From: Lepus europaeus
Taxonomy: Eukaryota > Chordata > Mammalia > Lagomorpha > Leporidae
Assembly: GCF_033115175.1 (NCBI RefSeq)
Contig: NC_084837.1
Coordinates: 63,635,266-63,699,265 of the forward strand
Reading direction: 5' to 3'
Length of the DNA: 64,000 nucleotides
The position numbers and the translations under genes were made by a program. The notes below the pieces were generated by a model. That model saw nothing but the letters and a program-made list of their open reading frames with translations, was not told where the DNA came from and ran no database searches. Shown here piece by piece: positions 24,642 to 34,255 of the stretch. Every line of letters starts with the position of its first letter. The stretch's first letter is position 1.

Positions 24642-24802
24642 CTTCCTCCCTCCCTTCATCCATTTCTAAGCATGATCAGAGCTAATAACTAGATCAGTAC
24701 TGGAAACACCCCACTCCCCCATTAACATATGGTGTATTCGGGGGGGAGCACAAGGTGGTAAAAGGGGTAGAAACCGCAAAACAATCACACAAGAGTGTGA
24801 CT
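24642..24802. other. Unique intronic stretch
   Basis: Short non-repeat interval in RPAP1 intron 1; nothing recognised. Confidence 0.4.
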
Positions 24803-24815
24803 TTAAGAATATTAT

Positions 24816-25138
24816 CAAGGAGGCCGGCGCTGTAGTGCAGTGGGTTAACACCCTGGCCTGAAGCACTGGCATCCCATATGGGCACTGGTTCAAGACCTGG
24901 CTGTTCCACTTCCAATTCAGCTCTCTGCTGTGGCCTGGGAAAGCAGTGGAAGATGGCCCAACTGCTTGGGCCCCTGCACCCACATAGGAGACCTGGAAGA
25001 AGCTCCTGGCTCCTGGCTTCGGATCGGCACAGCTCCAGCCATTGCGGCCATCTGGGGAGTGAACCATCGGATGGAAGACCTTTCTCTCTCTGCCTCTTCT
25101 CTGACTTTCAAATAAAAATAAATAAATCTTTAAAAAAA
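24816..25138 (+). mobile_element. C-type SINE
   Basis: Plus copy with 13-bp duplication TTAAGAATATTAT (24803-24815 and 25139-25151). Confidence 0.9.
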
Positions 25139-25205
25139 TTAAGAATATTATAAAAAACTTTTTTGAATAGAGTGGTGTACAAGGGGCTATAAAGACAAAG
25201 AAACT

Positions 25206-25814
25206 AGGGGCCAGAGTTGTTAAAGCCCTGGCCTGCAGCGCTGGAATCTCATATGGGTACCAGTTCAAGTCCCGGCTGGCTGCTCCATTTCCTTTTTTTT
25301 TTTTTTTTTTTTTTTTTACAGGCAGAGTGGACAGTGAGAGACAGAGACAGAGAGAAAGATTTCCTTTGCTGTTGGTTCACCCTCCAATGGCCACCACGAC
25401 GGGCAAGCTGTGGCTGGCGCATCACGCTGATCCGAAGCCAGGAGCCAGATGCTTCTCCTGGTCTCCCATGGGGTGCAGGGCCCAAGGGACTTGGGCCATC
25501 TTCCACTGCATTCCCGGGCCATAGCAGAGAGCTGGCCTGGAAGAGGAGCAACCAGGACAGAATCCCGTACCCGGACTGGGACTAGAACCCGGTGTGCCAG
25601 TGCCACAGGCGGAGGATTAGCCTATTGAGCCACGGGGCTGGCCTGCTCCACTTCTGATCCAGCTCCCTGCTAATGTGCCCAGAAGAATATCGTCCAAGTC
25701 TTTGGGCCCTTGTACCCATGTGGGGGACCTGGAAGAAGCTCCTGGCTCCTGGCTTCAGATTGGCCCAGCTCCAGCCAATGCAGCCATTTGGGGAACGAAC
25801 TAGCGGATGGAAGA

Positions 25815-25860
<46 letters not shown>

Positions 25861-25918
25861 CTACTGCTCTCTGTAACTCTGCCTTTCAAATAAATAAAAT
25901 AAATCTTAAAAAAAAAAT
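25206..25918 (+). mobile_element. Older C-type SINE split by a young one
   Basis: Plus copy in two parts (25206-25292 and 25643-25918), with a (TC)n expansion at about 25816-25858 and tail A9. Confidence 0.85.
25293..25642 (-). mobile_element. Young OcC SINE nested in an older SINE
   Basis: Minus copy flanked by CTGCTCCA (25280-25287 and 25643-25650). Confidence 0.88.
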
Positions 25919-26245
25919 GGGGCTGGTGCTGTGGCGTAACAGGTAAAGCTGACACCCACAGTGCCAGCATCCCATGGGGGCGCTGGTTCGAGTACCGGCT
26001 GCTCCACTTCTGATCCAGCTCCCTGCTATGGTCTGGGAAGGCAGTAGAGGGTGGCCCAAATCCTTTGGCTCCTGCACCCACGTAGGAGAGCCAGAAGAAG
26101 CTCCTGGCTCCTAGCTTTGGATCAGCACAGCTCCGGCTGTTATGGCCATCTGGGGAGTGAACCAGTGAATGGAAGGCCTCTTTCTCTGCCTCTCTGTAGC
26201 TCTGCCTTTCAAATAAATAAATAAATCTTTAAATAGATAAATAAA
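25919..26245 (+). mobile_element. C-type SINE
   Basis: Plus copy abutting the previous tail; ends in (AAAT)n with GATAAATAAAG. Confidence 0.85.
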
Positions 26246-26565
26246 GACAAAGAAACAAAGGTAAAATGTCAGCCAAGAGTTCTAAGGGGCTAAGTCAAAA
26301 TTTTGAGTCCTTTTTGGGAGCTCTGAGGCATTATATTGTAAAAGCGAGTACTCAGATACATAAACGTGAACTAAAAACTCAGCATACATTTACTTCAGTT
26401 TTTAGCTCGACCTCCTAGTAAATCTTTGGCTTCACTGATTCTGAATGCTATCCAAGGAGTCCTCCTCTCTCTCTTTTTTTTTAAGGAATGGCCTAAGCTG
26501 CCTTCTGCCTTCACCGTTAGGTATCCACCATATTAGTGGTGTTTTCTTCTCTCTCTTTCTGTTGC
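26246..26565. other. Unique intronic stretch
   Basis: About 320 bases in RPAP1 intron 1 with no recognised repeat or exon; AT-rich with pyrimidine runs. Confidence 0.4.
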
Positions 26566-27597
26566 TATTATTTATTGAAAAGGCAGAAAGAGAGAGAGAG
26601 AAATCCTACCCACTGGGTCACTCCCCAAAGTCCCCCAACACCAGGGTTGGGTCAGGCCAAAGCTAGGAGCTGGGACCTTATTTAGATCCCTCACTTGGGC
26701 AGCAGAGACTCAGCTACTTAGGCTGTCAACTGCTACCTTCCAGGGTCTGCATGAGGAGAAAGCTGGAATCTGAGATACAGCTGGGGTTAGAACCCAGATA
26801 CTCCAACATGGGTCCCAGGTATCCCAAGCTGGGTCTTTACTGCTGTACCAAATGTCCCCACACCTACTCCATTGCCATTTGGGTGATTTAAGAGCATAAT
26901 TTGCTGATAATCATATTTTTAAAATGTTTTTAAAGATTTATTTATTTATCTCAAAATCAGAGTTACAGAGATAGAGAGAGAACTTCCATTTGCTGACTTA
27001 TTCCCCAGATGGCCCCAACAGTCCGCATTGGGCCAGGATGAAGCCAGGAGCCAGGGGCTTCATCCAGATCTCCCACTTGGGTAGCAGGATTGGGGGTGGG
27101 GTGGGGGTATCGTCCACTGCCTTTCCAGGCTACTAGGGAGCGGGACTGGAAGTGGAGCAGCCAACACTGGCCCCAGCATCTTTCATTTTTTCTTTATTGG
27201 CAATAGGGCTTACACCTAGATTAACCTTATTTCTCATTTTGTCATTTCTTTATTTTTAAAGATTTATGTATTTTAAAGTCAGAGTTACAGAAAAAAAGAG
27301 GCAGAGGCAGAGAGGAAGAGAGAGAGAAGAAAAAGAGAGTGATCTTTCATCTTCTGGTTCACTCCCCAAATGGCCACAACTCTCAGGGCTGGGCCAGGCC
27401 AAAGCCAGGAGCCAGGAGCTTCATCTGGGTCTCCCACATGGGTGCAGGGGCCCAAGGACTTGTGCCATCTTCTATTGCTTTCTCAGGCACATTAGCAGGG
27501 AGCTGGATCAGACGTAGAGCGGCCAGGACTCGAACCAGTGCACACATGGAATATCGGCAATGCAGGTTTTACCAGCTACACCACAGTGCCAGCCCCC
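26566..27597 (-). mobile_element. Three old C-type SINEs in series
   Basis: Minus copies at about 26566-26861, 26928-27172 and 27253-27597. Each starts at the tail side with ATTTATTTATT-like T/A text and ends in a ..CCAGCCCC/GCCCC head. The middle copy is the most decayed. Confidence 0.78.
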
Positions 27598-27799
27598 AAT
27601 TTTGTTATTTTGAATCCAACCCAGCTCTGTAAGAGGCATCACTGAAGGCAGACTTTGGTAGACTTCAAAAAATTTGTTTTACTTGAGGTTCCATATGCTT
27701 CATGATTTGCAAAATTTAAGCACCTGCATTCCTGCGGCAGTGATGATCAGTATGATTGTCGATCCACCCTTAAATAAATAAATAATTTTTAAAGAAATA

Positions 27800-28033
27800 A
27801 AAAAAGACATCTGCATCCCTTATGGTTGACTCTAGACTCCAGCTTCATGCTCTTGTGGACCTTGGCAGGCAGCAATGATGGCTCAAGTAACTGGGTTCCT
27901 GCCACTCACGTGGGAGACCCGGACTGGGTTCCTGGATCCAAGCCCACAGGCATTTGGGGAGGGGACCAACAGATGGGAGTGCTCTCTCTTTCTGTCCCTC
28001 TGAATCTCATATGAATAATGATAATTTTTAAAA
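27800..28033 (+). mobile_element. Old C-type SINE, head missing
   Basis: Plus copy, recognisable from CTCCAGCTTCATGC through GGCAGCAATGATGGCTCAAG to an AT-rich tail. Confidence 0.6.
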
Positions 28034-28052
28034 GTTCTAATTATTTCGAAGG

Positions 28053-28145
28053 TAGATTTATTTTGGTGCAAAAAAATTGAAACCCACGCATCCTTTTTTC
28101 ATAACACACATTTTCTATGAGCTTTCTGAAGGGCCTTCATACATT
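28053..28145. repeat. Unclassified dispersed repeat, copy A
   Basis: About 90 bases (ATTTATTTTGGT.., TTTTTTCATAACACACA.., CCTTCATA) with clear, gapped similarity to 55507-55600. Family not recognised. Confidence 0.6.
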
Positions 28146-28399
28146 CACAAAAGCATTACATCCCAGTGACAAACTTAATGAGATACAAAATCAGTGCTAC
28201 GGGATTTCCCGAAAGTTCAAAAATAGGGCTGGCTGCTGAAGAAAACAAATTTAGACAAGATGACAACAGAAGTGGAACAAAGACCTGTCTACAACTTTTG
28301 GCCTTCAATGTGTCACAGATACTGTAACAAGGAGATATATTTGTAAAGTGACAGCAAAGAACACATGTAGGTGTGCCCCTTCCTGGATGGGTCCTAAAC

Positions 28400-28615
28400 C
28401 ATATGGAGACTGACTGCCCGTATTTAAATCCAGGCTCTGCCATTTACTACCTGTGAGCTTAAACAAGGCACCTGACTCCAGTTCCTGTGCCTGTTTCCTC
28501 ATTTGCAGCATACAGGCAACTGTACCCAGCTCACGAATGACCTATTTATAAAGTAATTAGAACAGAGTCTCATACGTGGTAAGTACACAATACTGGTTGT
28601 GACTGTCATTATTTA
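28400..28615 (+). mobile_element. MIR remnant
   Basis: CCAGGCTCTGCCATTTACTACCTGTG, then TTTCCTCATTTGCAGCA and a downstream AGTAATTAGAACAGAGTCTCATACGTGGTAAG, in MIR order. Confidence 0.8.
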
Positions 28616-28889
28616 AACAGCCAAAGAGCAATTAAACCACATCCCTTTGTTGAGCAGTCTTGCCAACAAACAAGGGGAAAAAAATCATCTCCTACCCCAG
28701 TGCCCACTCAAACGGTGCAAAGAAAGGCTGAACTGGATGAAGGGAGAAGCCACAGCATGGGAACAATTCACTTCTGTCAGATGCTACACAAGCGAAAGTG
28801 ATTCCACTTTCTTATCCATGGATTTATAGGACCCAACGGTCAAGTGCAGCCCACTTCTCCACACAGCAGAGAACTAGAGCGATGGCAGG

Positions 28890-29097
28890 CACCTGCTTTC
28901 CCAGCTCCACTGTACTTTCTAGACACGTGAAATTGAGCGAGTTGTTTAAGCTATCCCAAGTCCAGCTTCCACAACCACAAAGCGTGGATAGTAACACGCC
29001 CTACATAACAGGAATTTTGCCGGCATTTTAGATGACCACGCACACAAAGCGCCTACCACACAGCCTGTTACATTAATAAACCTCAGTAAAATAAGCG
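28890..29097 (+). mobile_element. MIR remnant
   Basis: Plus copy: ACGTGAAATTGAGCGAGTTGTTTAAGC, later GGATAGTAACACGCCC and AAAGCGCCTACCACACAGCC before AATAAACCTCAGTAAA. Confidence 0.7.
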
Positions 29098-29507
29098 ATT
29101 GTTTTAGTTATAAGGAAAGCCATCTATGTGCTTCCCCACAAACCCAGACAGATCTGTATCGAACGAATCCATGCTGTAAGTGATAACATCTTCAAACACA
29201 GTAAGCAAAATAGCGTCAACTATGGACCCCTGGGTTTTCTCGGAACGCCGCTGGAGTCTGCGGCTCTTTCGCTGCGGTTTATCATCCTGCGGGCGGATCC
29301 TCGCGGGCTGGGACCAGCGTCTGTACCCAGGGCTCCGCACACGCCTCCCGGGCCACCCGCCTCAGCAATCCGCACGCGGCTCCGTCTCGGGGGCGGAGAT
29401 CCACGCACCGAAGGGGCAGCAGCCGCTCCGGGCAGGCTCTGACGAGGGAGCCTCTGGGTCCCGCGCCGCGATCCCCCGAGCCCAGCCCCACCAGCCCCTC
29501 CACCTAC

Positions 29508-29537
29508 TTGCTCAGGGTCCGCCTGGGAGCCGCCATC
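29508..29537 (-). other. Candidate RPAP1 upstream ORF, MAAPRRTLSK
   Basis: ATG 29537 sits inside the YY1-type motif and reads MAAPRRTLSK. It meets TAG at once if the exon is retained to GTGGAG. If spliced from CAA to GGGTGAGTGA in exon 2, it stops after about 12 codons. Translation is not shown. Confidence 0.45.
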
Positions 29538-29600
29538 TTGCCCCGCAGAGGCGTCGCTTCCGCTTCCGCTTCCGCCGCCGCCGCCGCCGCCTGTCGGCTT
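29508..29600 (-). other. RPAP1: RPAP1 leader exon 1 (non-coding for the main protein)
   Basis: The donor is either CAA/GTAGGT (last exon base 29508) or TAG/GTGGAG three bases on. The start is not determined by sequence. The exon carries ATG 29537, which opens a short reading frame not in frame with the RPAP1 start in exon 2 under either candidate acceptor. Confidence 0.55.
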
Positions 29601-29780
29601 CCGCCCCGCAGCGCGGCGCAGTTTCTGGCGGGCTGGCTGGGAGTCCTCAGGTGTGTCCTGTTGTGTGCTGCGGGCCGCTGCGCGCCAGGACCGGGCTGGC
29701 GGGGTCTGGCCGCACCCGGGACACTTGTGCTTTGAGGGACCGCAGCCCCTTCCCCACCCGCAACAGCCGTGGCAGCTCCA

Positions 29781-30062
29781 AGGGCTCCTCAGACGTCCGT
29801 CCGTGCTCTGCAGCGCGCCTGCCCACGTCTGGAGCGCCTCACCCTAGCACCGATGTTACCTCTCGGTGTGTTCATGGTGACGGTGAGAAAGGCTTCACTG
29901 CCAGAGAGCGCTGCGGGAATGGTGGTGGTGCGGAGAGAGACGATGGGCGCCTGCGCATCCCGCCTTTGTTCGCGCCCTAAGTGGAAATCTGTCCTCTTGT
30001 TCCTGCCACCCCACTCCCAGAGCCTTTCTATATCTCTTTAAATATCTATCTATCTAGGGGGG
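29781..30062. other. Upstream flank of the RPAP1 promoter
   Basis: Unique, moderately GC-rich sequence that becomes AT-rich, ending in a (TCTA)n/poly-G junction at 30043-30068. No gene start on the plus strand could be supported. Confidence 0.4.
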
Positions 30063-30806
30063 GGGGGGATCTTCCATCCACTGGTTCACTCCCCCAAGTG
30101 GTCACAGCAGCGACCACAGCTGGGCCTGTCTGAAACCAGGGGTCAGGAGCTTCTTCGGGGTCTCCCACGCAGGTGCAGGGACCCAAGCACTTGGGCCATC
30201 CTCCACTGCTTTCCCAGGCCATGGCAGAGAGCTAGATCGAAGTGGAGCAGCCAGGACTGGAACCGGTGCCCATGTGGGATCACTGCAGGTGGCGACTTTA
30301 CCCGCTTGCTACAGCATCGGCCCCCCAAAGTCTTTCTTTAAAGCCTAGCTGGAGTCAGCCTCAAAACTTTTGCCAGCCATGCCCACTCTCTAAACTGTCC
30401 TTGTAGCCGCCTGGAATCTTACCACCTGCACCACTTGTGTGGCATGGTGGGAATGTGCTGCCTACTACCAAGTATTGTTGGTTACTTTTACTTATCTATT
30501 TTTTAAAAAGCCTTATTTATTTGAAAGGCAGAATTACAGAGGGAAAGAGAGAGACAAAGAGATCTTCCATTTACCAGTTCACTCCCCAAATGATCTCAAG
30601 GACCACTTCCTGGGAGCCAGGAGCTCAGAACTCCATGGGGATCTCCCACTTGGGTGACAGGGGCCCAAGTCCTTGGACCATTTTCTGCCACATTCCCAGA
30701 CACATTAGCAGAGAGCTGGATTGGAAGCCAGGACTTGAAGCAGTGCCCTATGTGATGCCAGCATCACAGGCAGCAGCTTACCCTGCTGTGCCACAATCTC
30801 GGCTCC
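30063..30806 (-). mobile_element. Two old C-type SINEs
   Basis: Minus copies at about 30063-30325 (tail replaced by a G11 run) and 30505-30806. About 180 bases of unique DNA lie between them. Confidence 0.75.
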
Positions 30807-31079
30807 ACTCTGCCTTTGAAGTAAATACATCTTTTTTTTAAGCTATTAGATATAACTTCTAATGTTCTATAGCACAATAGAGTAACTGTGGTTGATAACA
30901 ATAATTGGGTATTTCAAAATAGAATTTCAAATGCGTCTAACACAAAGAAATGGTAAATTTCTGAGATGATATATCTGCCAATTACCCTGATCTGCTCTGA
31001 TCATTACACATTCTATGATTTATTGAAATGTCACACTGTATTCAGTTACTGTGTGTCAATTAAAAATAAAAATGTTACA
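30807..31079. other. AT-rich intergenic stretch
   Basis: Unique-looking AT-rich DNA with ATATAACTTCTAATGTTC.. text; possibly an old LINE or LTR fragment. Not assigned. Confidence 0.35.
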
Positions 31080-31398
31080 ATGGGCATTTGGTGTGGCTGT
31101 TGAGACCCCACTTATCCCTTACTGTAGTGCTTTGTTCTAGTCCTGGCTCTGCTTCTGATCCAGCTCCCTGCTAATGCACTTGGGAAGCAGCAGATAATGG
31201 CTCAGGTGCTTGGGTCTCTGTCACGCACGTGGTGGACTCAGATGGCATTTTTGGCTCCTGGCTTCCTGGCCAGCATGGGCTGTTGCAGCCATTTGGGGAG
31301 TGAACCAGTAGATGAATGATCTTTCTGTTTCTTTCTCTCTCTCTCTCTCTCTCTCTCTGTCACTGTGTCATTCAAATAAATAAATCTTTTTTAAAAAG
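31080..31398 (+). mobile_element. C-type SINE
   Basis: Plus copy with a (TC)n expansion at 31335-31358 before its A-rich tail. Confidence 0.8.
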
Positions 31399-31493
31399 GA
31401 TACTTCATTACATTTAGTTATTGGATCTCCTTAGGCTCCTCTTGGCTGTGACAATTTCTTAGACCCTTATGTTTGCTTTTTATTTTGTTTTTC

Positions 31494-31788
31494 TTTTAAT
31501 TGCATTTTATTTGAAAAGCAGAGAGAGACATCATCCATCTCCTGGTTCACTTCCTGGTCACATTATCTCACTGGTTCAAAGTTCAAAGCCAGGAGCCAGG
31601 AATGCAGTCTAGGTCTCCACATGGGTGGCAGAGACCCAAGTACTTGAGCCGGGTGCTGGCTGCCTCCCAGTGTGTGCATGAGCAGGAAGCTGGAACTGGG
31701 AGTGGAGCTGGGACTAGCAGCCAAGCCCTGTCACATGAGATGCGGTATCCTAGGCAGTGGCTCAACGGCTGTGCTGAACGCCTGCTCC
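31494..31788 (-). mobile_element. Old C-type SINE
   Basis: Minus copy, head side GCTGTGCTGAACGCCTGCTCC. Confidence 0.72.
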
Positions 31789-31861
31789 ACCTTTTATGTT
31801 TGTGGTGACTGTGACATTTTGGAGTAGTACTGGCAGAGTATTTTGTAAAATGTTCCTCAAT

Positions 31862-32198
31862 TGGGGTTGGCACTGTGGCATAGCAGGTAAAGCCACCGCC
31901 TGCAGTGCCAGCATCCCATATGGGCACTGGTTCGAGTCCCAACTGCTCCACTTTTGATCCAGCTCTCTCCTATGGCCTGGGAAAGCAGTACAAGATGGCC
32001 CAGGTCCTTGGGCCCCTGCACCTGTGTGGGAGATCTGGAAGAAGCTCCTGGCTCCTGGCTTCAGATCAGTGCAGCTCCAGCCATTGCAGCCAAATGGGGA
32101 GTGAACCAGCATATGGAAGACCTTTCTCTCTCTCTGCCTCTCCTTCTCTCTGTGTGTAACTCTTTCAAATAAATAAATAAATAAATCTTTTTTAAAAA
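31862..32198 (+). mobile_element. C-type SINE
   Basis: Plus copy flanked by near-duplications GTTCCTCAATTGG (left) and GTTCTTCAATTGG (right). Confidence 0.87.
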
Positions 32199-32265
32199 GT
32201 TCTTCAATTGGCATTTGATATTTCTCTTATAATTAGACTAGAATTTTAGTTTTTAAAAAATATTT

Positions 32266-32716
32266 AATTTTGGGGCCAGCTTCTGGAGTAGCTGGAAAAG
32301 CCTCTGCCTGCGACGCCAGCATCTCATGTGAGCACAGCTTTGTGTCCTGGCTACTCCACTTCTGATCCACTTCCCTACTAATGGCCTGAGAAAATCAGTG
32401 GAAGATGGCCCAAGTGTTTGGGCCCCTGCCACCTGCATGGGAGACCAGATAAAGCTGCTGGCTCCTGACTTCTGCCTGTCTTCAGTACTTGGCTCCAGCT
32501 CCAGACTCCAGCTTTCCTGTTAACGCAGACCCTGGAAGCAGTGGTGATGGCTTTAGTAACTGGGTTCCTTCCATCTGCATGGGGGCCCCCGCACTGAGTT
32601 CCCAGCCCCCGGCTTCAGCCCTGCTCCGTCCTAGCTGTGGCAGGCATTTGGGGAATGAACCAGCAGATGGGAGCATGCTCTCTTTCTCTCTATCTCAAAT
32701 AAATACATAAATGTTT
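32266..32716 (+). mobile_element. Two C-type SINE pieces joined head to middle
   Basis: A plus copy at 32266-32488 loses its 3' end and runs directly into a second plus copy at 32489-32716 that lacks its head. This could be a deletion between two elements. Confidence 0.7.
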
Positions 32717-32943
32717 TTTAAAGTATAAAATCCAACACTACTTAATTCTATTGCTCGAAAGTTCCCATCTGTCCCGTAACTGATAGACGTCAGCATTGTA
32801 TGTTTCGAGCACATCCTTACTTTCTGGCTCTACAAGACACTTCAAGCTCATCTTGTACATTTCCTGTTCCAGTCCTAGAATCAGCCATTTCTCTGAGCAT
32901 GCTTAGGTCCTTTTATTGAAGAATGATGTTAGAAACCAAAACC

Positions 32944-33527
32944 TGGAGCTGGCATTGTGTCTCAGCAGGTAAATCCACTGCCTGTGATGCCAACACCCCA
33001 CATGAGTGCCAATTTGAGTCCTGGATGCTCCACTTCTATCTGATCCAGCTCCCTCTAATGGCCTGGGAAAAGCAGCGGAAGATGACCCAAGTGTTTGGGC
33101 CCCAGCACCTACATGGGAGACCTGGATGAAGCTCCTGGCCCAGCCCTGGCCATTGTGGCCATTTGGGGAGTGAACCAGTGAATGGAAGATCTCTCTGTGT
33201 GTCTCTCTGACTTTCAAATACATAAATGAATCTTAAAAAAAAAAAAAAAAAGGGAGGGGGTTGGTGCTATGGCATAGCAGGTAAAGCGGCCACCTACAGT
33301 GCTGGCATCCCATATGGGCACCAATTGGAGTCCCAGCTGCTCCACTTCCGATCCAGCTCTCTGCTATTTCCTGGGAAAGCAATAGAGGATGGCCCAAGTC
33401 CTTGGACCCCTGAACCCATGTGGGAGACCCTGAAGAAGCTCCAGGCTCCTAGCTTTGGATCTGCCCATTTCCAGCTCTTGTGGCTATTTGGGGAGTGAAC
33501 CAGTGGATGGAAGACTTCTCTCTGTGT
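32944..33527 (+). mobile_element. Two C-type SINEs in tandem
   Basis: Plus copies at 32944-33252 (tail A16) and 33258-33527, the second starting five bases after the first tail. Confidence 0.82.
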
Positions 33528-34185
33528 TGTGGCAGTGTGAGTTAAGTCATCACTTGGGATATCTGGATATCCACAGCCTGTATCGGAGTGTTTGGGATCA
33601 AGTCCTGCCTTAGTTTCTCTCTCTCTCTCTCTCTTTCTTCCTTCCTTTTTTTTTTTCTTTTTTGCCAAGCAGAGTTAGACAGTGAGAGAGAGAGAGAGAG
33701 AGAGACAGAGAGAGAGTTATAGACAGTGAGAGAAAGAGAGAAAAGTCTTCCTTTCATTGGTTCACCCCCCAAATGGCTGCCATGGCCAGCGCGCTGTGCG
33801 GATCCGAAGCCAGGAGCCAGGCGCTTCTGGTCTCCCATGTGGGTGCAGGGCCCAAGCACTTGGGCCATCCTCCACTGCCTTCCCGGGCCACAGCAGAGAG
33901 CTGGACTGGAAGAGGAGCAATTGGGACAGAATCCGACCGGGACTAGAACCCGGGGTGCTGGCGCCGCAGGTGGAGGATTAGCCTATTGAGCCGCGGTGCC
34001 AGCCACCTTAGTTTCTGATCCAGCATCTGGCTAAGGGCCCGAGAGGCAGCAGACAATGGTCCAAGTACTTGGGTTCCTGCCACCCACGAGGGACACCTGA
34101 ATGGAGTTCCTGGCTGCTGGCTTTCTCTGGCCCAGCTCTAGTTGTTGCAACCATCTAGGGAGTGAAACAACAGATGGCTGATAGA

Positions 34186-34224
<39 letters not shown>

Positions 34225-34255
34225 TCTGCCTTTCAAATAAGTACATCTTAGAAAA
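33528..34255 (+). mobile_element. Old C-type SINE split by a young OcC
   Basis: Plus copy in two parts (33528-33619 and 34006-34255), with a (TC)n run at 34190-34220. Confidence 0.78.
33620..34005 (-). mobile_element. Young OcC SINE nested in an old SINE
   Basis: Minus copy with 11-bp duplication CCTTAGTTTCT (33609-33619 and 34006-34016). The tail side carries an expanded (GA)n array at 33680-33742. Confidence 0.9.

Larger units (their letters stand above)
19278..29507 (-). other. RPAP1 intron 1 (about 10.2 kb)
   Basis: Joins the leader exon at about 29508-29600 to the first coding exon. Inside are a plus-oriented old L1, a Tigger-like DNA element, three MIRs and many C-type SINEs, listed separately. 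No conserved exon was recognised in it. Confidence 0.65.
29280..29780. promoter_or_regulatory. RPAP1: CpG-rich RPAP1 promoter
   Basis: Compact CpG-dense region around the RPAP1 leader exon. On the minus strand it contains CAAGATGGCGGC (29531-29542), a strong YY1-type site. It also has three tandem ETS-type GGAAG units (CGGAAGCGGAAGCGGAAGCG, 29556-29577) and no TATA box. This is the usual architecture of a housekeeping promoter with transcription starting at about 29545-29640. Confidence 0.7.

Noticed and set aside
29180-29980. A 266-codon plus-strand gene driven by a bidirectional RPAP1 promoter
   Set aside because: The composition is CpG-island Arg/Pro/Ala, with no recognised domain or convincing splice structure. 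It could at most be a divergent non-coding transcript, which sequence alone does not show.
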